Positions 1 through 7,452 are shown, counted from the first letter of the stretch. The stretch is DNA of 64,000 bases from Pyrobaculum oguniense TE7 (GCA_000247545.1 CP003316.1:2079233-2143232), one strand, 5' to 3'. Numbers and translations are program-made. The notes: a model not told the origin generated them from the letters alone.

Positions 1-245
1 CACATCTTCGCCACGGCTTTTACAAAACTCCTCTCCGCACTTCCGATAGCCTCTACGGCCTCCCTATATAACCTGGCAACTTCCTCCATGTAGCTGGTTA
101 TGTCCACCGCACTACTCGCCAACCCGCCGGGCCAGCCTGAATTTACCAGAAAAGGCCTATAGCGACGTTCTACTCTGTCCCAACTAGTTAAGTCAATGTA
201 AAACCTCTTTTTCCCAATAGAAGAAGCGGCGACTTGAATCTCCAC
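1..245 (-). CDS. Partial hypothetical protein, C-terminus beyond left edge
   Basis: An open frame on the minus strand runs off the left end of the window. The preferred start is the GTG at 245-243, because a TATA-like TTTTTAAA lies about 26 nt upstream; the frame is open further upstream but without a good start. About 81 residues are visible. They begin MEIQVAASSIGKK, contain a Gly/Pro-rich NSGWPGG segment, and end in a helix-forming stretch rich in Glu, Arg and Ala. I do not recognise the family. It lies 53 bp downstream of the P-loop ATPase gene on the same strand. Confidence 0.5.
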   Translation of the reverse strand, partial: MEIQVAASSIGKKRFYIDLTSWDRVERRYRPFLVNSGWPGGLASSAVDITSYMEEVARLYREAVEAIGSAERSFVKAVAKM

Positions 246-298
246 AGCTAGATATAGCCACGGTTTAAAAACGTTAGCGACCAGGTATACTACACGTC

Positions 299-841
299 TT
301 AAAGAACTACTATCTCTGAAGTCTTGCCTAGGAATCCAAGACCTAAAGGCGCTTTTGCCAACGGCCTAGGCGTCCTCCTGTCCTGGAGGTGAATTATGAA
401 ACCGTCTCCAAAGAGTATGTTGACCGTGTCTACGTCTATTTCTCTAAACGCTGCAATTATCTGCCTTCCTCTTATCTCCCCGACAATGTTTCTATACACT
501 GAGGCGTAGCTCCACAACAACTCAGCGTCGTCGAGAAGGACAACATCGCCGGCGGCAAGCGGATCTGTGCCTAGGATCTCCTTAATTTTATGGCCATAGT
601 GTTTTACGTAATCCCTCACCCCCCACCCGTATTTTACCCACTCGAGCTTGACATAGAGGGGCTCCCTACCCAGTCTGTGCATGTAAACTCCCATCTTTCT
701 TAGCATAGACGTCTTGCCGCTACCAGGAGGCCCCACCATGTACACATTAGCCCCGGCAAGCGCTCTAGAAAGGGCAATCTTGATATCTTCCCCGAAGTCT
801 AGTCTCTCTATATCCTCGAGGCGGAGATCCTCTCCACGCAT
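299..841 (-). CDS. P-loop ATPase, AAA-like, small
   Basis: A 180-aa putative ATP-binding protein. The Walker A motif GPPGSGKTS lies around residues 37-45, and a Walker B-like hydrophobic stretch ending in LLDDAE around residues 101-106. The C-terminal third could supply the arginine-finger or sensor elements of a compact AAA-like fold, but I see no lid domain, and at 180 residues it is short for an AAA+ protein. The start at 841 is supported by a T-rich TATA-like element about 25 nt upstream. The partial gene downstream follows after 53 bp and may share function. The cellular role is unknown; nucleotide binding is the only well-supported property. Confidence 0.75.
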   Translation of the reverse strand: MRGEDLRLEDIERLDFGEDIKIALSRALAGANVYMVGPPGSGKTSMLRKMGVYMHRLGREPLYVKLEWVKYGWGVRDYVKHYGHKIKEILGTDPLAAGDVVLLDDAELLWSYASVYRNIVGEIRGRQIIAAFREIDVDTVNILFGDGFIIHLQDRRTPRPLAKAPLGLGFLGKTSEIVVL

Positions 842-895
842 GGTAAACCGTGGCTGTGCTAAAAAATGACAGTTCTGAAAATGCCTGGCGTATAC

Positions 896-1828
896 TTACA
901 GATCGTCCAGGTGGAGAACCTTCCTGGTCTTTATTGAAAGCGTAGCTGCCTCGCAGAACTTCATTGTATATACTATATCTTCTCTGCTCACCACCTCGCC
1001 TCCGGCGCCGGAGACGGCTTTTAAAAACTCCCTGTCTTGAAGAAGAAGCGGCTCTACTATTTCGAGCCTTGGGCGGTATACCCCGTCCTCTCCGTAGAAG
1101 TACACCTCGTCTGAGGCGAAGTCCACAACGAATATGCCCTGCTCACCTGTAATTTCTAGTTTTCTAAACTTATAGGGCGTCAGCCAATTAGTCTCGTATA
1201 TTGCCGAGGATTCGCCGTACTGCGCGAAGATCTGGACATGGTCTTCGTAGACCCCCCTTGTGGCTCCGCCCGCGGCGTAGACGTGGGACGCCCTCTTGCC
1301 TGTGATGTACGTGACTAGGTCTATGTCGTGTATTGCCAAGTCTTTAATAACGCCTACGTCACCGGGCCTTATGGGCCACCTAGAAGTCCTCTTGCCATAC
1401 GCCGTGAGGAAGCGGCCCAATCTGGCTAGGTTTTCTCTGATATATCTAACGCCTTGGTGAAACCTCAAAAGATAACCCGTCGTTACGAGGGTCTTACCTG
1501 CTACGTCTAGTAGCTGGTACGCCTCCTGGAGATTTGCCGCAAAAGGCTTCTCAACTAAAGTAGGTATCCCTCTCGATAAAAACACTGTGGCATGAGCTGC
1601 GTGTAGAGTGGTTGGGGTGGCTATAATGGCCGCGTCCACGTCGAGATCTGCGGCTTGATCAATGCCCCTTACAGGCACAGCCTTGTAGACCCTCTCGGCC
1701 CACTTTAGCCTATTCTCGTCTATATCCACGGCATACACCTCGTCGACAAGTCCATCTCCCCTCAGCTGTGCGGCTACGCGTAGGTGGTTTTTGCCCCAGC
1801 CCCCTATCCCCACGACGGCAACTCTCAT
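896..1828 (-). CDS. Gfo/Idh/MocA family NAD(P)-dependent oxidoreductase
   Basis: A 310-aa dehydrogenase of the Gfo/Idh/MocA superfamily, which oxidises or reduces sugar-type substrates with NAD(P). The N-terminal Rossmann fold shows the dinucleotide loop GIGGWGKNH (residues 7-15). The family EKP motif appears as VEKPFA (about 92-97), and the C-terminal alpha/beta domain carries the signature AIHDIDL, where His and Asp sit near the substrate. Its length is typical. The start ATG overlaps the stop of the upstream gene as ATGA, implying translational coupling. The nearest functional analogues act on nucleotide sugars such as UDP-GlcNAc, but the substrate cannot be read from the sequence. Confidence 0.88.
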   Translation of the reverse strand: MRVAVVGIGGWGKNHLRVAAQLRGDGLVDEVYAVDIDENRLKWAERVYKAVPVRGIDQAADLDVDAAIIATPTTLHAAHATVFLSRGIPTLVEKPFAANLQEAYQLLDVAGKTLVTTGYLLRFHQGVRYIRENLARLGRFLTAYGKRTSRWPIRPGDVGVIKDLAIHDIDLVTYITGKRASHVYAAGGATRGVYEDHVQIFAQYGESSAIYETNWLTPYKFRKLEITGEQGIFVVDFASDEVYFYGEDGVYRPRLEIVEPLLLQDREFLKAVSGAGGEVVSREDIVYTMKFCEAATLSIKTRKVLHLDDL

Positions 1829-2283
1829 AGATATGCCACGTACCTCACAAGCGCCGGGTGAGGTGGCTTTCTGTAGATGACCACTTCCTTGAAGCTCTGT
1901 CTAGTTCTTATAAATATCCTCACAAACTCCCTAAGGTTGCCAACGTGTATTTTCAGGATCTTTGAGTCCTCATACTCCTCCACCTCGCCGTCGATGGGAT
2001 TACTCGCAAGGTCTGGAAGCAGCACCTTCTTATTTTCGCGTAGGAGCTGTGAATCTAGCCTATATGCCCAAAGCTTCTCCACCGCGACCCTACCGTATTT
2101 CATGTCCGATATGGAGTTTTCCATTTTCCGCAAATCGACGTCAAGCGCCGTTGCCAAGTAGGGGATTTCATTACGGGAAAAGTATTTGTGGGTGGGCACC
2201 TCGAACGAGATGATCTCAGAATCGCCTACCCTCTCTCTGAAGAGGCGCGTGGTTCTTAGATACTCAACTGGAAGAGTTGCCAC
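1825..2283 (-). CDS. Conserved hypothetical protein, 152 aa
   Basis: A basic-acidic, soluble protein of 152 residues that I do not recognise with confidence. The sequence is mixed alpha/beta: a central helical stretch (about 45-80), then a short strand-rich region (about 85-115) and a C-terminal strand segment. No cysteines or nucleotide-binding motifs are visible. The GTG start at 2283 is supported by CTTAAATA about 25 nt upstream, inside the end of the VIT-like gene. It is translationally coupled (4-nt ATGA overlap) to the oxidoreductase. A remote resemblance to small replication-factor subunits such as GINS was considered but is not strong enough to name. Confidence 0.65.
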   Translation of the reverse strand: MATLPVEYLRTTRLFRERVGDSEIISFEVPTHKYFSRNEIPYLATALDVDLRKMENSISDMKYGRVAVEKLWAYRLDSQLLRENKKVLLPDLASNPIDGEVEEYEDSKILKIHVGNLREFVRIFIRTRQSFKEVVIYRKPPHPALVRYVAYL

Positions 2284-2303
2284 GGTCTCTCTTCATCAGA
2301 TAT

Positions 2304-2798
2304 TTAAGCTATTATAGGAAACGTCAAGCCTATTGCGAGCCCCACAGCCACGGCAACTCCAATAAGAAGTGAAAATTCCAAGAATCTCCGCCCGAGCCCC
2401 CCGGCCAAGACGAGGCTGGTAACAGCTATTGAGACCACTACAGCGGGTAAAAAGGCGTATGGGTAGAGGTACGACGGTATCAATACGGCGAATGCCCCTG
2501 CAAAAGACGCTACGAAGTTGCCAAGCGTTGATCGCAGAGTGGCGAAGAGCAATCTTGTGTGGAGAAGCGTCCACCTACTCCCCTCCCTGAGGGAAATCTT
2601 GTAGGAAATCTCCTCAATTTCGTGGAGCTGGTGTGAAAGCTCCGCCACGAAGACCGTAAGCGCATTGACAGTAGCAACCACTATGGATATAGAGAGGATT
2701 AGGTCAATTGACAAGGTGGCGCCTCTGAGCAACAACGTAGCAGAAAGCGTGCTAGCGGTGAGGATGCCGTCTATAGCTCCGAGGGCTAGGTATCTCAC
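2304..2798 (-). CDS. VIT1/CCC1-like membrane protein (DUF125 type)
   Basis: A 164-aa integral membrane protein resembling the VIT1/CCC1 iron-manganese transporter family. The first helix contains GAIDGILTASTL, matching the family pattern in which a membrane Asp-Gly follows a small residue. The second helix ends in NALTVFVAELSHQLHEIEE, with acidic residues like those that line the metal site. Three further hydrophobic segments follow, giving about five helices, as in the family but shorter overall. It overlaps the DUF211 gene upstream by four bases, so the two are probably co-translated. Metal transport is inferred from the family. Confidence 0.72.
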   Translation of the reverse strand: MRYLALGAIDGILTASTLSATLLLRGATLSIDLILSISIVVATVNALTVFVAELSHQLHEIEEISYKISLREGSRWTLLHTRLLFATLRSTLGNFVASFAGAFAVLIPSYLYPYAFLPAVVVSIAVTSLVLAGGLGRRFLEFSLLIGVAVAVGLAIGLTFPIIA

Positions 2799-3088
2799 AC
2801 TTCCTCTCTTGCCTCCGGTATGTACTCCCCGACAACCACCTCATCCACCGAGTGGACCACCCCACCTGCCTTTTCCAGAACCTCCACCAACTCCTCGTAG
2901 TTTATATCCACGCCTTCAACTACTACCATTAGCCCCAACACGTCTACGTCCACGTCGTCTACCGAAATGCGGACTGCCTTAACGCCATCAACTTTGTACA
3001 ACTCCTTCGCCACATCGACTATTGTAATCCCCTTTGTGGGTATAGCCGCGTCTATTACCACGCGGCGAATTGATGGACGATCCCCCAC
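2795..3088 (-). CDS. DUF211 family protein
   Basis: A 97-aa protein of the DUF211 family, small archaeal proteins with a ferredoxin-like fold of unknown biochemical role. The family pattern is clear: an N-terminal strand (IRRVVIDA), a helix ending in the KVDGVKAVRISVDDVDVDV region, and a closing GGVVHSVDEVVVGE segment. A longer frame opens at 3145 but would overlap cbf5 by 34 bp. I prefer the GTG at 3088, because it gives the usual family length of about 95 residues and has TTAAAAGA about 25 nt upstream. The stop overlaps the start of the VIT-like membrane gene, suggesting linked function. Confidence 0.8.
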   Translation of the reverse strand: MGDRPSIRRVVIDAAIPTKGITIVDVAKELYKVDGVKAVRISVDDVDVDVLGLMVVVEGVDINYEELVEVLEKAGGVVHSVDEVVVGEYIPEAREEV

Positions 3089-3111
3089 GTTCTTATTACC
3101 ACTGGGGTCTT

Positions 3112-4107
3112 TTAAGTTTTTGCGGCTTTTTGGCCTTTTTTCCACATAGCCGGATATGTGCCCCGCCTCATGACGACCCTGTCTGTCCTAACCACGGCCC
3201 CCCTCTCCATTTTCTTCACCTCCTCTGAGTCTACCAGAGCCCTACCAATCCCTATAAGCTCGCCTTTCAGAGTAAACATGGCGACTATGTCCCCCTTGGA
3301 AAACGGCACCTCGAACTTCGATATGCCCGGCGCAGCTAGAGGTGCGCCGTGGCACACGGCGTCTACGGCGCTGTCCCTTACCCAAATCTTCGGCAAATGC
3401 CTGGCAATTTCCTCAATAGGCAACAAGACGCTCCTTAGATACGTGTCGTCGCCGTATTTCTTCCAGATATAATACGCGTCGGCCAAGTCTTGCAAAGTAA
3501 CAGCCTCGTCTTCAGTAAAGCAGGTGACTGCCACGCGCCTCAACTCTCTCATATTGGCGCCTACGCCGAGAACCTCGCCGATGTCGTGTATAATCTTGCG
3601 GGCGTATGTGCCAGCCTCAACATGCATCTTAATAACGGCATACCGCCCCTCCAACTCTAGAAGCTCAAGCGAGAATACCCGACGCGTCCGCAACTGCCTT
3701 TTCACCGCAGAGCGGAGCGGCGGCTTTTGGTATATCTCTCCCTGAAACTCCCGCAACACAGCCCTAAGCCTCTCCTCATCCACATCTCCGTGGAACTTAG
3801 CCACAGCCACATAGACCTTGTCGGATCTAGACAGGGCCATCAACACCTTAGTTCCCTCAGCCACTGCAATTGGCAACACCCCCGACACCTTCGGGTCCAG
3901 CGTCCCCGCGTGGCCGGCCCGCTCCACGCCCAGAATCTTCTTCACCCACGCCGCCACCTCGTGGCTACTAGGCCCCCGAGGCTTGTCTAAAATCACAAAT
4001 GAGTGCCGTATATACTCGTCGGCAGTTCTCTGGGAGGGCGGCTTACCCCACTCAGGATTTGTGGGCTCCTCCCTCTTGACAAAAACCTCTCTCTGACTGC
4101 ACCTCAC
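3112..4107 (-). CDS. cbf5: tRNA/rRNA pseudouridine synthase Cbf5 (TruB family)
   Basis: The catalytic subunit of the H/ACA guide RNP, which converts uridine to pseudouridine in rRNA and tRNA. It has 331 residues. The TruB catalytic motif is [17 protein letters not shown], with the nucleophilic Asp in LDP. The [10 protein letters not shown] box lies upstream, and the guide-RNA-binding PUA domain occupies roughly the last 80 residues. The start ATG overlaps the stop of rpl14e as ATGA. The rpl14e-cbf5 pairing is a conserved archaeal arrangement. The N-terminus carries about 30 residues before the catalytic core, normal for archaeal Cbf5. Confidence 0.95.
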   Translation of the reverse strand: MRCSQREVFVKREEPTNPEWGKPPSQRTADEYIRHSFVILDKPRGPSSHEVAAWVKKILGVERAGHAGTLDPKVSGVLPIAVAEGTKVLMALSRSDKVYVAVAKFHGDVDEERLRAVLREFQGEIYQKPPLRSAVKRQLRTRRVFSLELLELEGRYAVIKMHVEAGTYARKIIHDIGEVLGVGANMRELRRVAVTCFTEDEAVTLQDLADAYYIWKKYGDDTYLRSVLLPIEEIARHLPKIWVRDSAVDAVCHGAPLAAPGISKFEVPFSKGDIVAMFTLKGELIGIGRALVDSEEVKKMERGAVVRTDRVVMRRGTYPAMWKKGQKAAKT

Positions 4108-4415
4108 TTAACCTCCGCCTTTGTAAGCCCTAGCATCTTGGGCTTAACCCTCTCGCGCATGTACTCAACTAGCCCAGCGGCTTCAACCGCTTTTATAACC
4201 TCCTCGTCTGATGCACCCCGCTTAATCTCCACTTTTTTGTCGGTAGGCTCTATGTGGTTTATGTTAACTCTCCTCCTCTTCACACCTGTAAGCGTCTTTG
4301 GACCGGTTATGAGGACGTAGTTTTCGTCTACCACATCAACCACCACCGCCTTCCTCCCCGCCTCTCTGCCCAAAACCTTAACTACAACTCTTCCAATATC
4401 TATAACCTTAACCAT
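4104..4415 (-). CDS. rpl14e: 50S ribosomal protein L14e
   Basis: A 103-aa large-subunit ribosomal protein with a KOW-type SH3-like barrel. The diagnostic start is [19 protein letters not shown], followed by [15 protein letters not shown] and the basic [13 protein letters not shown] segment. Length and order match archaeal L14e. The ATG at 4415 is preceded by TTTTTAAAA about 28 nt upstream, a leaderless arrangement. It is the first gene of an operon with cbf5, coupled by a four-base overlap, so ribosome assembly and rRNA modification are expressed together. Confidence 0.95.
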   Translation of the reverse strand: MVKVIDIGRVVVKVLGREAGRKAVVVDVVDENYVLITGPKTLTGVKRRRVNINHIEPTDKKVEIKRGASDEEVIKAVEAAGLVEYMRERVKPKMLGLTKAEVK

Positions 4416-4460
4416 GTGGGGGAAAAGAGGGAGGTTTTAAAAATCTTACAGCCGAGGCTC

Positions 4461-4508
4461 TTATTTCTTTTTCTCTCCTTTCTTCTCCTCTTTCTTCTCC
4501 TTCTTCAT
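4461..4508 (-). CDS. Possible 15-codon Lys/Glu-rich leaderless mini-ORF
   Basis: A short frame encoding MKKEKKEEKKGEKKK lies 45 bp upstream of rpl14e on the same strand. Its ATG at 4508 sits about 27 nt downstream of TTTTAAAT, the same spacing that marks leaderless starts across this window. The peptide contains only Lys, Glu and one Gly after Met. It could be a real microprotein, a leader-like peptide, or chance in a purine-rich tract; there is no homology evidence either way. Confidence 0.25.
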   Translation of the reverse strand: MKKEKKEEKKGEKKK

Positions 4509-4738
4509 GTGCCAGCTACTACGACATATTTAAAAGAATTTCTTTAAATATTTTTATTATGCTCTTTAGATATTTAAAAAGCTTCTGCTATCAATACAAT
4601 AATCGTAAAGAGAGGTTTTATACTATATACTTTTACGAATAGCGTGGTGGCCTTATTTATTATAATATTGACAAAAGACAAAATTACCTTCTATCTTTTT
4701 TTGAGACAATTATAAATTTGCCCCCTATCCTCAACTCG
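4509..4738. other. A/T-rich intergenic region with several TATA-like boxes
   Basis: This is a gene-free stretch between the L14e side (minus strand) and the YkgJ-like gene (plus strand), much richer in A and T than its surroundings. It contains several TTTAAA-type elements on the minus side and TTATAAAT at 4710-4717 on the plus side, which fits as the promoter of the gene starting at 4739. No tRNA-like or C/D box structure was found. Confidence 0.45.
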
Positions 4739-5140
4739 GTGTTTACTTGCCCCATTGGTTGCCCTGCCGAGTGTTGTAAATTTGAAGACCCCGCCGACAT
4801 GCCGGTGGTACTGGAGGACGAGATAAAAACTCTAACCCAAGAGGCTGAGAGGCGCGGCTTTAAACTCGAGTTCACCCCCATAGGTGAGCATAATGGGGTG
4901 AAGCTATTCCGGTGGGTTATAAGTGGGTGGTGCCCCTTCTACAAGGGGCGTTGCACAATCCACGAGAAAAAACCCCTAGCCTGTAGGATGTACCCACTGG
5001 TGCTGAACCTAAAAACCGGCGAGATATACCTCTCGGACAAGTGTCTCTGGGTAAAGCTAAACGGCCCCAAGCCGCTTGACGAATTCCCCGCCGAGAAGGG
5101 GGCGCTCAAGAAGCTTATAATCAAGCTAAAAATCAGGTGA
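4739..5140 (+). CDS. YkgJ-type cysteine-cluster protein (putative Zn/Fe-binding)
   Basis: A 133-aa protein with the cysteine pattern of the YkgJ/UPF0153 family: CPIGCPAECCKF near the N-terminus, then CPFYKGRC, IHEKKPLACRMYP and a later Cys in the DKCLW segment. The family is thought to bind zinc or an iron-sulfur cluster; its biochemical role is not established. A TTG at 4718 would extend the N-terminus by seven residues, but TTATAAAT at 4710-4717 lies too close to it. The GTG at 4739 gives the usual leaderless spacing. The stop is one base before the next GTG, so this is an operon with the ferredoxin-domain gene. Confidence 0.8.
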   Translation: MFTCPIGCPAECCKFEDPADMPVVLEDEIKTLTQEAERRGFKLEFTPIGEHNGVKLFRWVISGWCPFYKGRCTIHEKKPLACRMYPLVLNLKTGEIYLSDKCLWVKLNGPKPLDEFPAEKGALKKLIIKLKIR

Positions 5141-5141
5141 C

Positions 5142-6044
5142 GTGGTGGAGTTCGTCATAAGAAGCGACGTGTATACAGACGACGAGAGGCTAGCCATAGG
5201 CATCGGACTCTCCGCAATATTTAGACAAGTCCTCGTCGAGGCGAGGCCCAGCAAGGAGGCGCTGAGGGCTATAGGCGATGCGGTTTGGGGGGCGCTGTTG
5301 ATAACCCCATGTCCAGAAGAGCTTCCCTGTTTTAACGACGTGGAGAAGGCAACAGATTACTCGGAAATATACTCAACCCCAGTCGGCTACGAGGGGCCTA
5401 TCCCCAAAACCAAGGAGAGGAGGGCTCCCACTTTTAACAAGCACTACATGAAGCCCTGGCGCTGGGCCAGAGGGGGGGAGAGACTGGAGGTGGGCCACTG
5501 GCTGTTGCCGCTTATGGCCTGTCTCTACACAAAGCTTAAGCTGTTAGACGCCGTGCCGGTAGTTGTGTCAGATGTCAGAATACAGCCGAGTTCAAACATC
5601 TCCCCAGACTACATGGTGGCGCCCACATGGCACCTGCCGACAGAGGTTGCGGAAGTGGTGGACATACATTTGCCCCCTCTAAAGGCCTCGGCCATCGCCC
5701 TGGGAATTTTAATCGGCAACTACAACGCAGGCCCCGTAATAGCAATTGTAAAGCAGCATGACGCCATTGTAAAAGAGCTCGTTGAAAGAGGCGGCTACGC
5801 GGTGGTGCTAGAACGCCCCGGAGATCCATGCGATATATTCCGCGGACGCGTAGTGGGCTACACGCCCCACAAGCACAGATACGTCGTAGAACCCTCGCTA
5901 TGTGACAAATGCGGCGATTGTCTAAAATCGGCGTGCCCAGCCATCGTCCCAACACCACAGGGCGTGCCTAAAATACTGGACACGTGCACAGGTTGCGGCG
6001 CATGCGCCGTACTATGCACAAGGAAAGCCATCCAATACGACTAA
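5142..6044 (+). CDS. Protein with C-terminal 2[4Fe-4S] ferredoxin domain
   Basis: A 300-aa protein. The last 55 residues form a bacterial-type ferredoxin module: CDKCGDCLKSACPAI, then CTGCGACAVLCTRKAI, eight cysteines for two 4Fe-4S clusters. A three-residue insertion precedes the fourth Cys of the first set, as in indolepyruvate oxidoreductase. The first 240 residues match no family I can name; they are mostly alpha/beta with a few aromatic-rich loops and an HLPPLKASAIALGILIGNY segment that may form a helix. The domain layout suggests an electron carrier fused to a catalytic or partner-binding module. It starts one base after the YkgJ-like gene, so the pair probably works in the same iron-dependent process. 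Confidence 0.75.
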   Translation: MVEFVIRSDVYTDDERLAIGIGLSAIFRQVLVEARPSKEALRAIGDAVWGALLITPCPEELPCFNDVEKATDYSEIYSTPVGYEGPIPKTKERRAPTFNKHYMKPWRWARGGERLEVGHWLLPLMACLYTKLKLLDAVPVVVSDVRIQPSSNISPDYMVAPTWHLPTEVAEVVDIHLPPLKASAIALGILIGNYNAGPVIAIVKQHDAIVKELVERGGYAVVLERPGDPCDIFRGRVVGYTPHKHRYVVEPSLCDKCGDCLKSACPAIVPTPQGVPKILDTCTGCGACAVLCTRKAIQYD

Positions 6045-6179
6045 TTCTCGCTCTAAGCTTTGGACCAACTCATTGACCGCCTTCTTGCTACGTCGCCTGA
6101 CGCCTAGAGCGATGTAGGAGCGACTACGGCGGCAAGAGACTTCCGGCTTAATGTCCAGAAACCTGATTCTTCGCCTCAA
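6012..6179 (-). CDS. Doubtful 55-aa ORF antisense to ferredoxin gene end
   Basis: A minus-strand frame from TTG at 6179 to TAG at 6012 encodes an Arg-rich peptide with a helical end (SKKAVNELVQSLEREL). It overlaps the 3' end of the ferredoxin-domain gene and has no clear TATA element at the expected distance. It is included only because the 300-bp gap at 6045-6364 is otherwise empty of genes. It may be a remnant or a chance frame. Confidence 0.15.
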   Translation of the reverse strand: MRRRIRFLDIKPEVSCRRSRSYIALGVRRRSKKAVNELVQSLERELVVLDGFPCA

Positions 6180-6364
6180 CCTTCAACGCCGCATTTTGTG
6201 CAATGCACACTAGCGACGTCACACTTCTTTTAGCTCACCGCACGACACGAGATATTGGGATTGGGCCATCTTTCAAAACTCACCATCGGCGCTTTCTCAA
6301 CGCTCAAGCAATCAGTGCCTCGTAGGGTTCGCCAAGGTTAAAAACTCACTTGCCTAACGGGCTT

Positions 6365-6667
6365 ATGGGGGAAAGACTTTCAATTATCGTCACGCCTGAA
6401 AAAGTGCAAATAGGGGACAAGACCATATATGTAGACAACCTAAGGCCAGTAGAGCTTCTGCTAGCGGCGCTGGCGTATGGAATAGGCATACGCTATATAG
6501 ACAAGACCGGGGAGGTGTTTGAAATGCAATGCGAAGTCGAAGGCTACAAGATAAAGTGCGAGGCGAATTGCACTGGCGAAGAGGAAAGATGTTTAGTGTT
6601 CCGTACAGTGACTAAAGGTGTTCAATTTACATGTAGAGAGAAAGCCCAGACCAGGGCTGAGACCTAG
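6365..6667 (+). CDS. Small hypothetical protein with OsmC-like helix
   Basis: A protein of about 100 residues. The segment NLRPVELLLAALAYGIGIRY resembles the central helix of OsmC/Ohr proteins, but the redox Cys of that helix is replaced and the protein is shorter than OsmC (about 140). Four Cys occur in the C-terminal half (MQCEV, KCEANC, RCLVF), with another near the end. The ATG at 6365 is preceded by GTTAAAAAC about 26 nt upstream, which favours it over the in-frame TTG at 6350. It stands alone, with no operon partner. Function is unknown. Confidence 0.55.
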   Translation: MGERLSIIVTPEKVQIGDKTIYVDNLRPVELLLAALAYGIGIRYIDKTGEVFEMQCEVEGYKIKCEANCTGEEERCLVFRTVTKGVQFTCREKAQTRAET

Positions 6668-6783
6668 GCGCGTAATCCTAATAATTGCACCTAGCCTGAA
6701 AAAGCCGTAAAGGGCAAAACGTCGTAGAGGCTATCCGGAGAATACGCAACTGCGGCAAGGCCGATGTAATCAACAGCGTTAAA

Positions 6784-6793
6784 AACTTAAAAA
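6784..6793 (+). promoter_or_regulatory. TATA box of the tRNA-Glu gene
   Basis: The sequence AACTTAAAAA lies about 25-27 nt before the first base of tRNA-Glu at 6813, the spacing expected for an archaeal TATA box with transcription starting at the mature 5' end. Confidence 0.55.
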
Positions 6794-6812
6794 CTCGTGT
6801 AGAACATGTACC

Positions 6813-6925
6813 GCCCCGGGCGTAGGGGAGCCGCGGCCTGCCGGCCGCTCCAACCGGTAGTCTAGCCCGGTCAAGGATGTGGGCCTTTCGAGCCCGTGAC
6901 CCGGGTTCAAATCCCGGCCGGGGCA
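6813..6925 (+). tRNA. tRNA-Glu(TTC) with 38-nt intron after the 5' acceptor strand
   Basis: The mature tRNA folds fully once an intron is removed. Acceptor strand GCCCCGG (6813-6819) pairs with CCGGGGC (6918-6924), with discriminator A at 6925. The anticodon loop is CTTTCGA, giving anticodon TTC, and the T-arm is CCGGG-TTCAAAT-CCCGG. Between position 7 and the TA at 8-9 lies an extra 38 nt, about 6820-6857, which is GC-rich and can form its own hairpin. CCGG is repeated at both junctions, so the exact splice points are ambiguous by up to four bases. Removal by the archaeal bulge-helix-bulge endonuclease is inferred. CCA is not encoded. A T-run follows the gene. Confidence 0.85.
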
Positions 6926-6927
6926 TA

Positions 6928-6936
6928 AACATTTTT
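6928..6936 (+). terminator. Oligo-T terminator after tRNA-Glu
   Basis: The run AACATTTTT directly after the tRNA-Glu 3' end is a typical archaeal transcription stop signal for a small RNA gene. Confidence 0.4.
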
Positions 6937-6937
6937 A

Positions 6938-7262
6938 CGCGCGCCGTCCTTTCTGCGCGCTAGTTAAAACCCAGCGACGTACGTCTGTAACATTTCCGTT
7001 ATACACGTAAGACAACCCCTTCCCCGACCTAAAGGGCTGGGTTCTCTTGGAGCGGAGAGGATTGTGGCTACATCCCCTCCTGGGTTTGCCCCCGTGCCTA
7101 GGCTCAGACACATCCCCCAACTCTTGCTCGTGGCTACGAACCACTCTTCTGATACCATGTTGAACGCTCATATGCGCGTCGAACACCTTGTTGCGCTTGT
7201 AGCATTTCAGTCGTCCCTCGCCACCTCTCTGTGGCGAAGTTGCTTTGCGAGATTGAATTTAC
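6938..7262 (-). pseudogene. Remnant of an IS605/IS607-type tnpB, C-terminal part
   Basis: Minus-strand translation gives GGEGRLKCYKRNKVFDAH, which matches the zinc-ribbon end of TnpB proteins (normally KCYKC..KVFDRD). Here the second Cys is Arg and the catalytic Asp region reads DAH. Downstream the frame continues into a basic tail. The DNA there, AGAACCCAGCCCTTTAGG (7044-7027) followed by TCGGGGAAGGGG, resembles the conserved right-end hairpin of IS200/IS605 elements from which guide (omega) RNAs derive. No N-terminal RuvC part or intact left end is present, so this is a decayed fragment. It sits between two tRNA genes. Confidence 0.5.
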
Positions 7263-7306
7263 AACTGGGAGCGCCTCTAAACAGAATATTTGGAATACCG
7301 GATCGC

Positions 7307-7400
7307 TGGCGGGCCCGGTGGGATTTGTGGGCAGCTACGCTTGAACCCACGACCTACGGCTCCGCAGGCCGCCGCTCCATCCAGGCTGAGCTACGGGCCC
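7307..7400 (-). tRNA. tRNA-Arg(GCG) with 16-nt T-loop intron and encoded CCA
   Basis: Read on the minus strand, GGGCCCG (7400-7394) pairs with CGGGCCC (7317-7311); discriminator G is at 7310 and CCA is encoded at 7309-7307. The anticodon loop is CTGCGGA, giving GCG for arginine. The T-stem is GTGGG/CCCAC. The loop between them is 23 nt instead of seven; removing 16 nt (about 7340-7325) restores TTCAAAT. The repeat of AA at the junctions leaves the cut sites ambiguous by up to two bases. A TATA-like AAAAATTTTTAG lies about 25-35 nt upstream (7422-7433). Confidence 0.85.
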
Positions 7401-7452
7401 TGTTTCCCCGTTTTTGCGCGTCTAAAAATTTTTCGAGCCTCCGTCCCGCCAA

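Noticed and set aside
1825-2283. Possible GINS-like subunit
   Set aside because: Only vague similarity in a helical stretch; no replication gene nearby.
6045-6364. Gap of 300 bp checked for sRNA or an IS remnant
   Set aside because: No ordered C/D boxes, tRNA arms, inverted repeats or transposase motif; only a doubtful minus ORF.
6678-6932. 84-aa minus ORF across tRNA-Glu
   Set aside because: It reads the antisense of a tRNA gene (MPRPGFEPGSR is the typical artefact).
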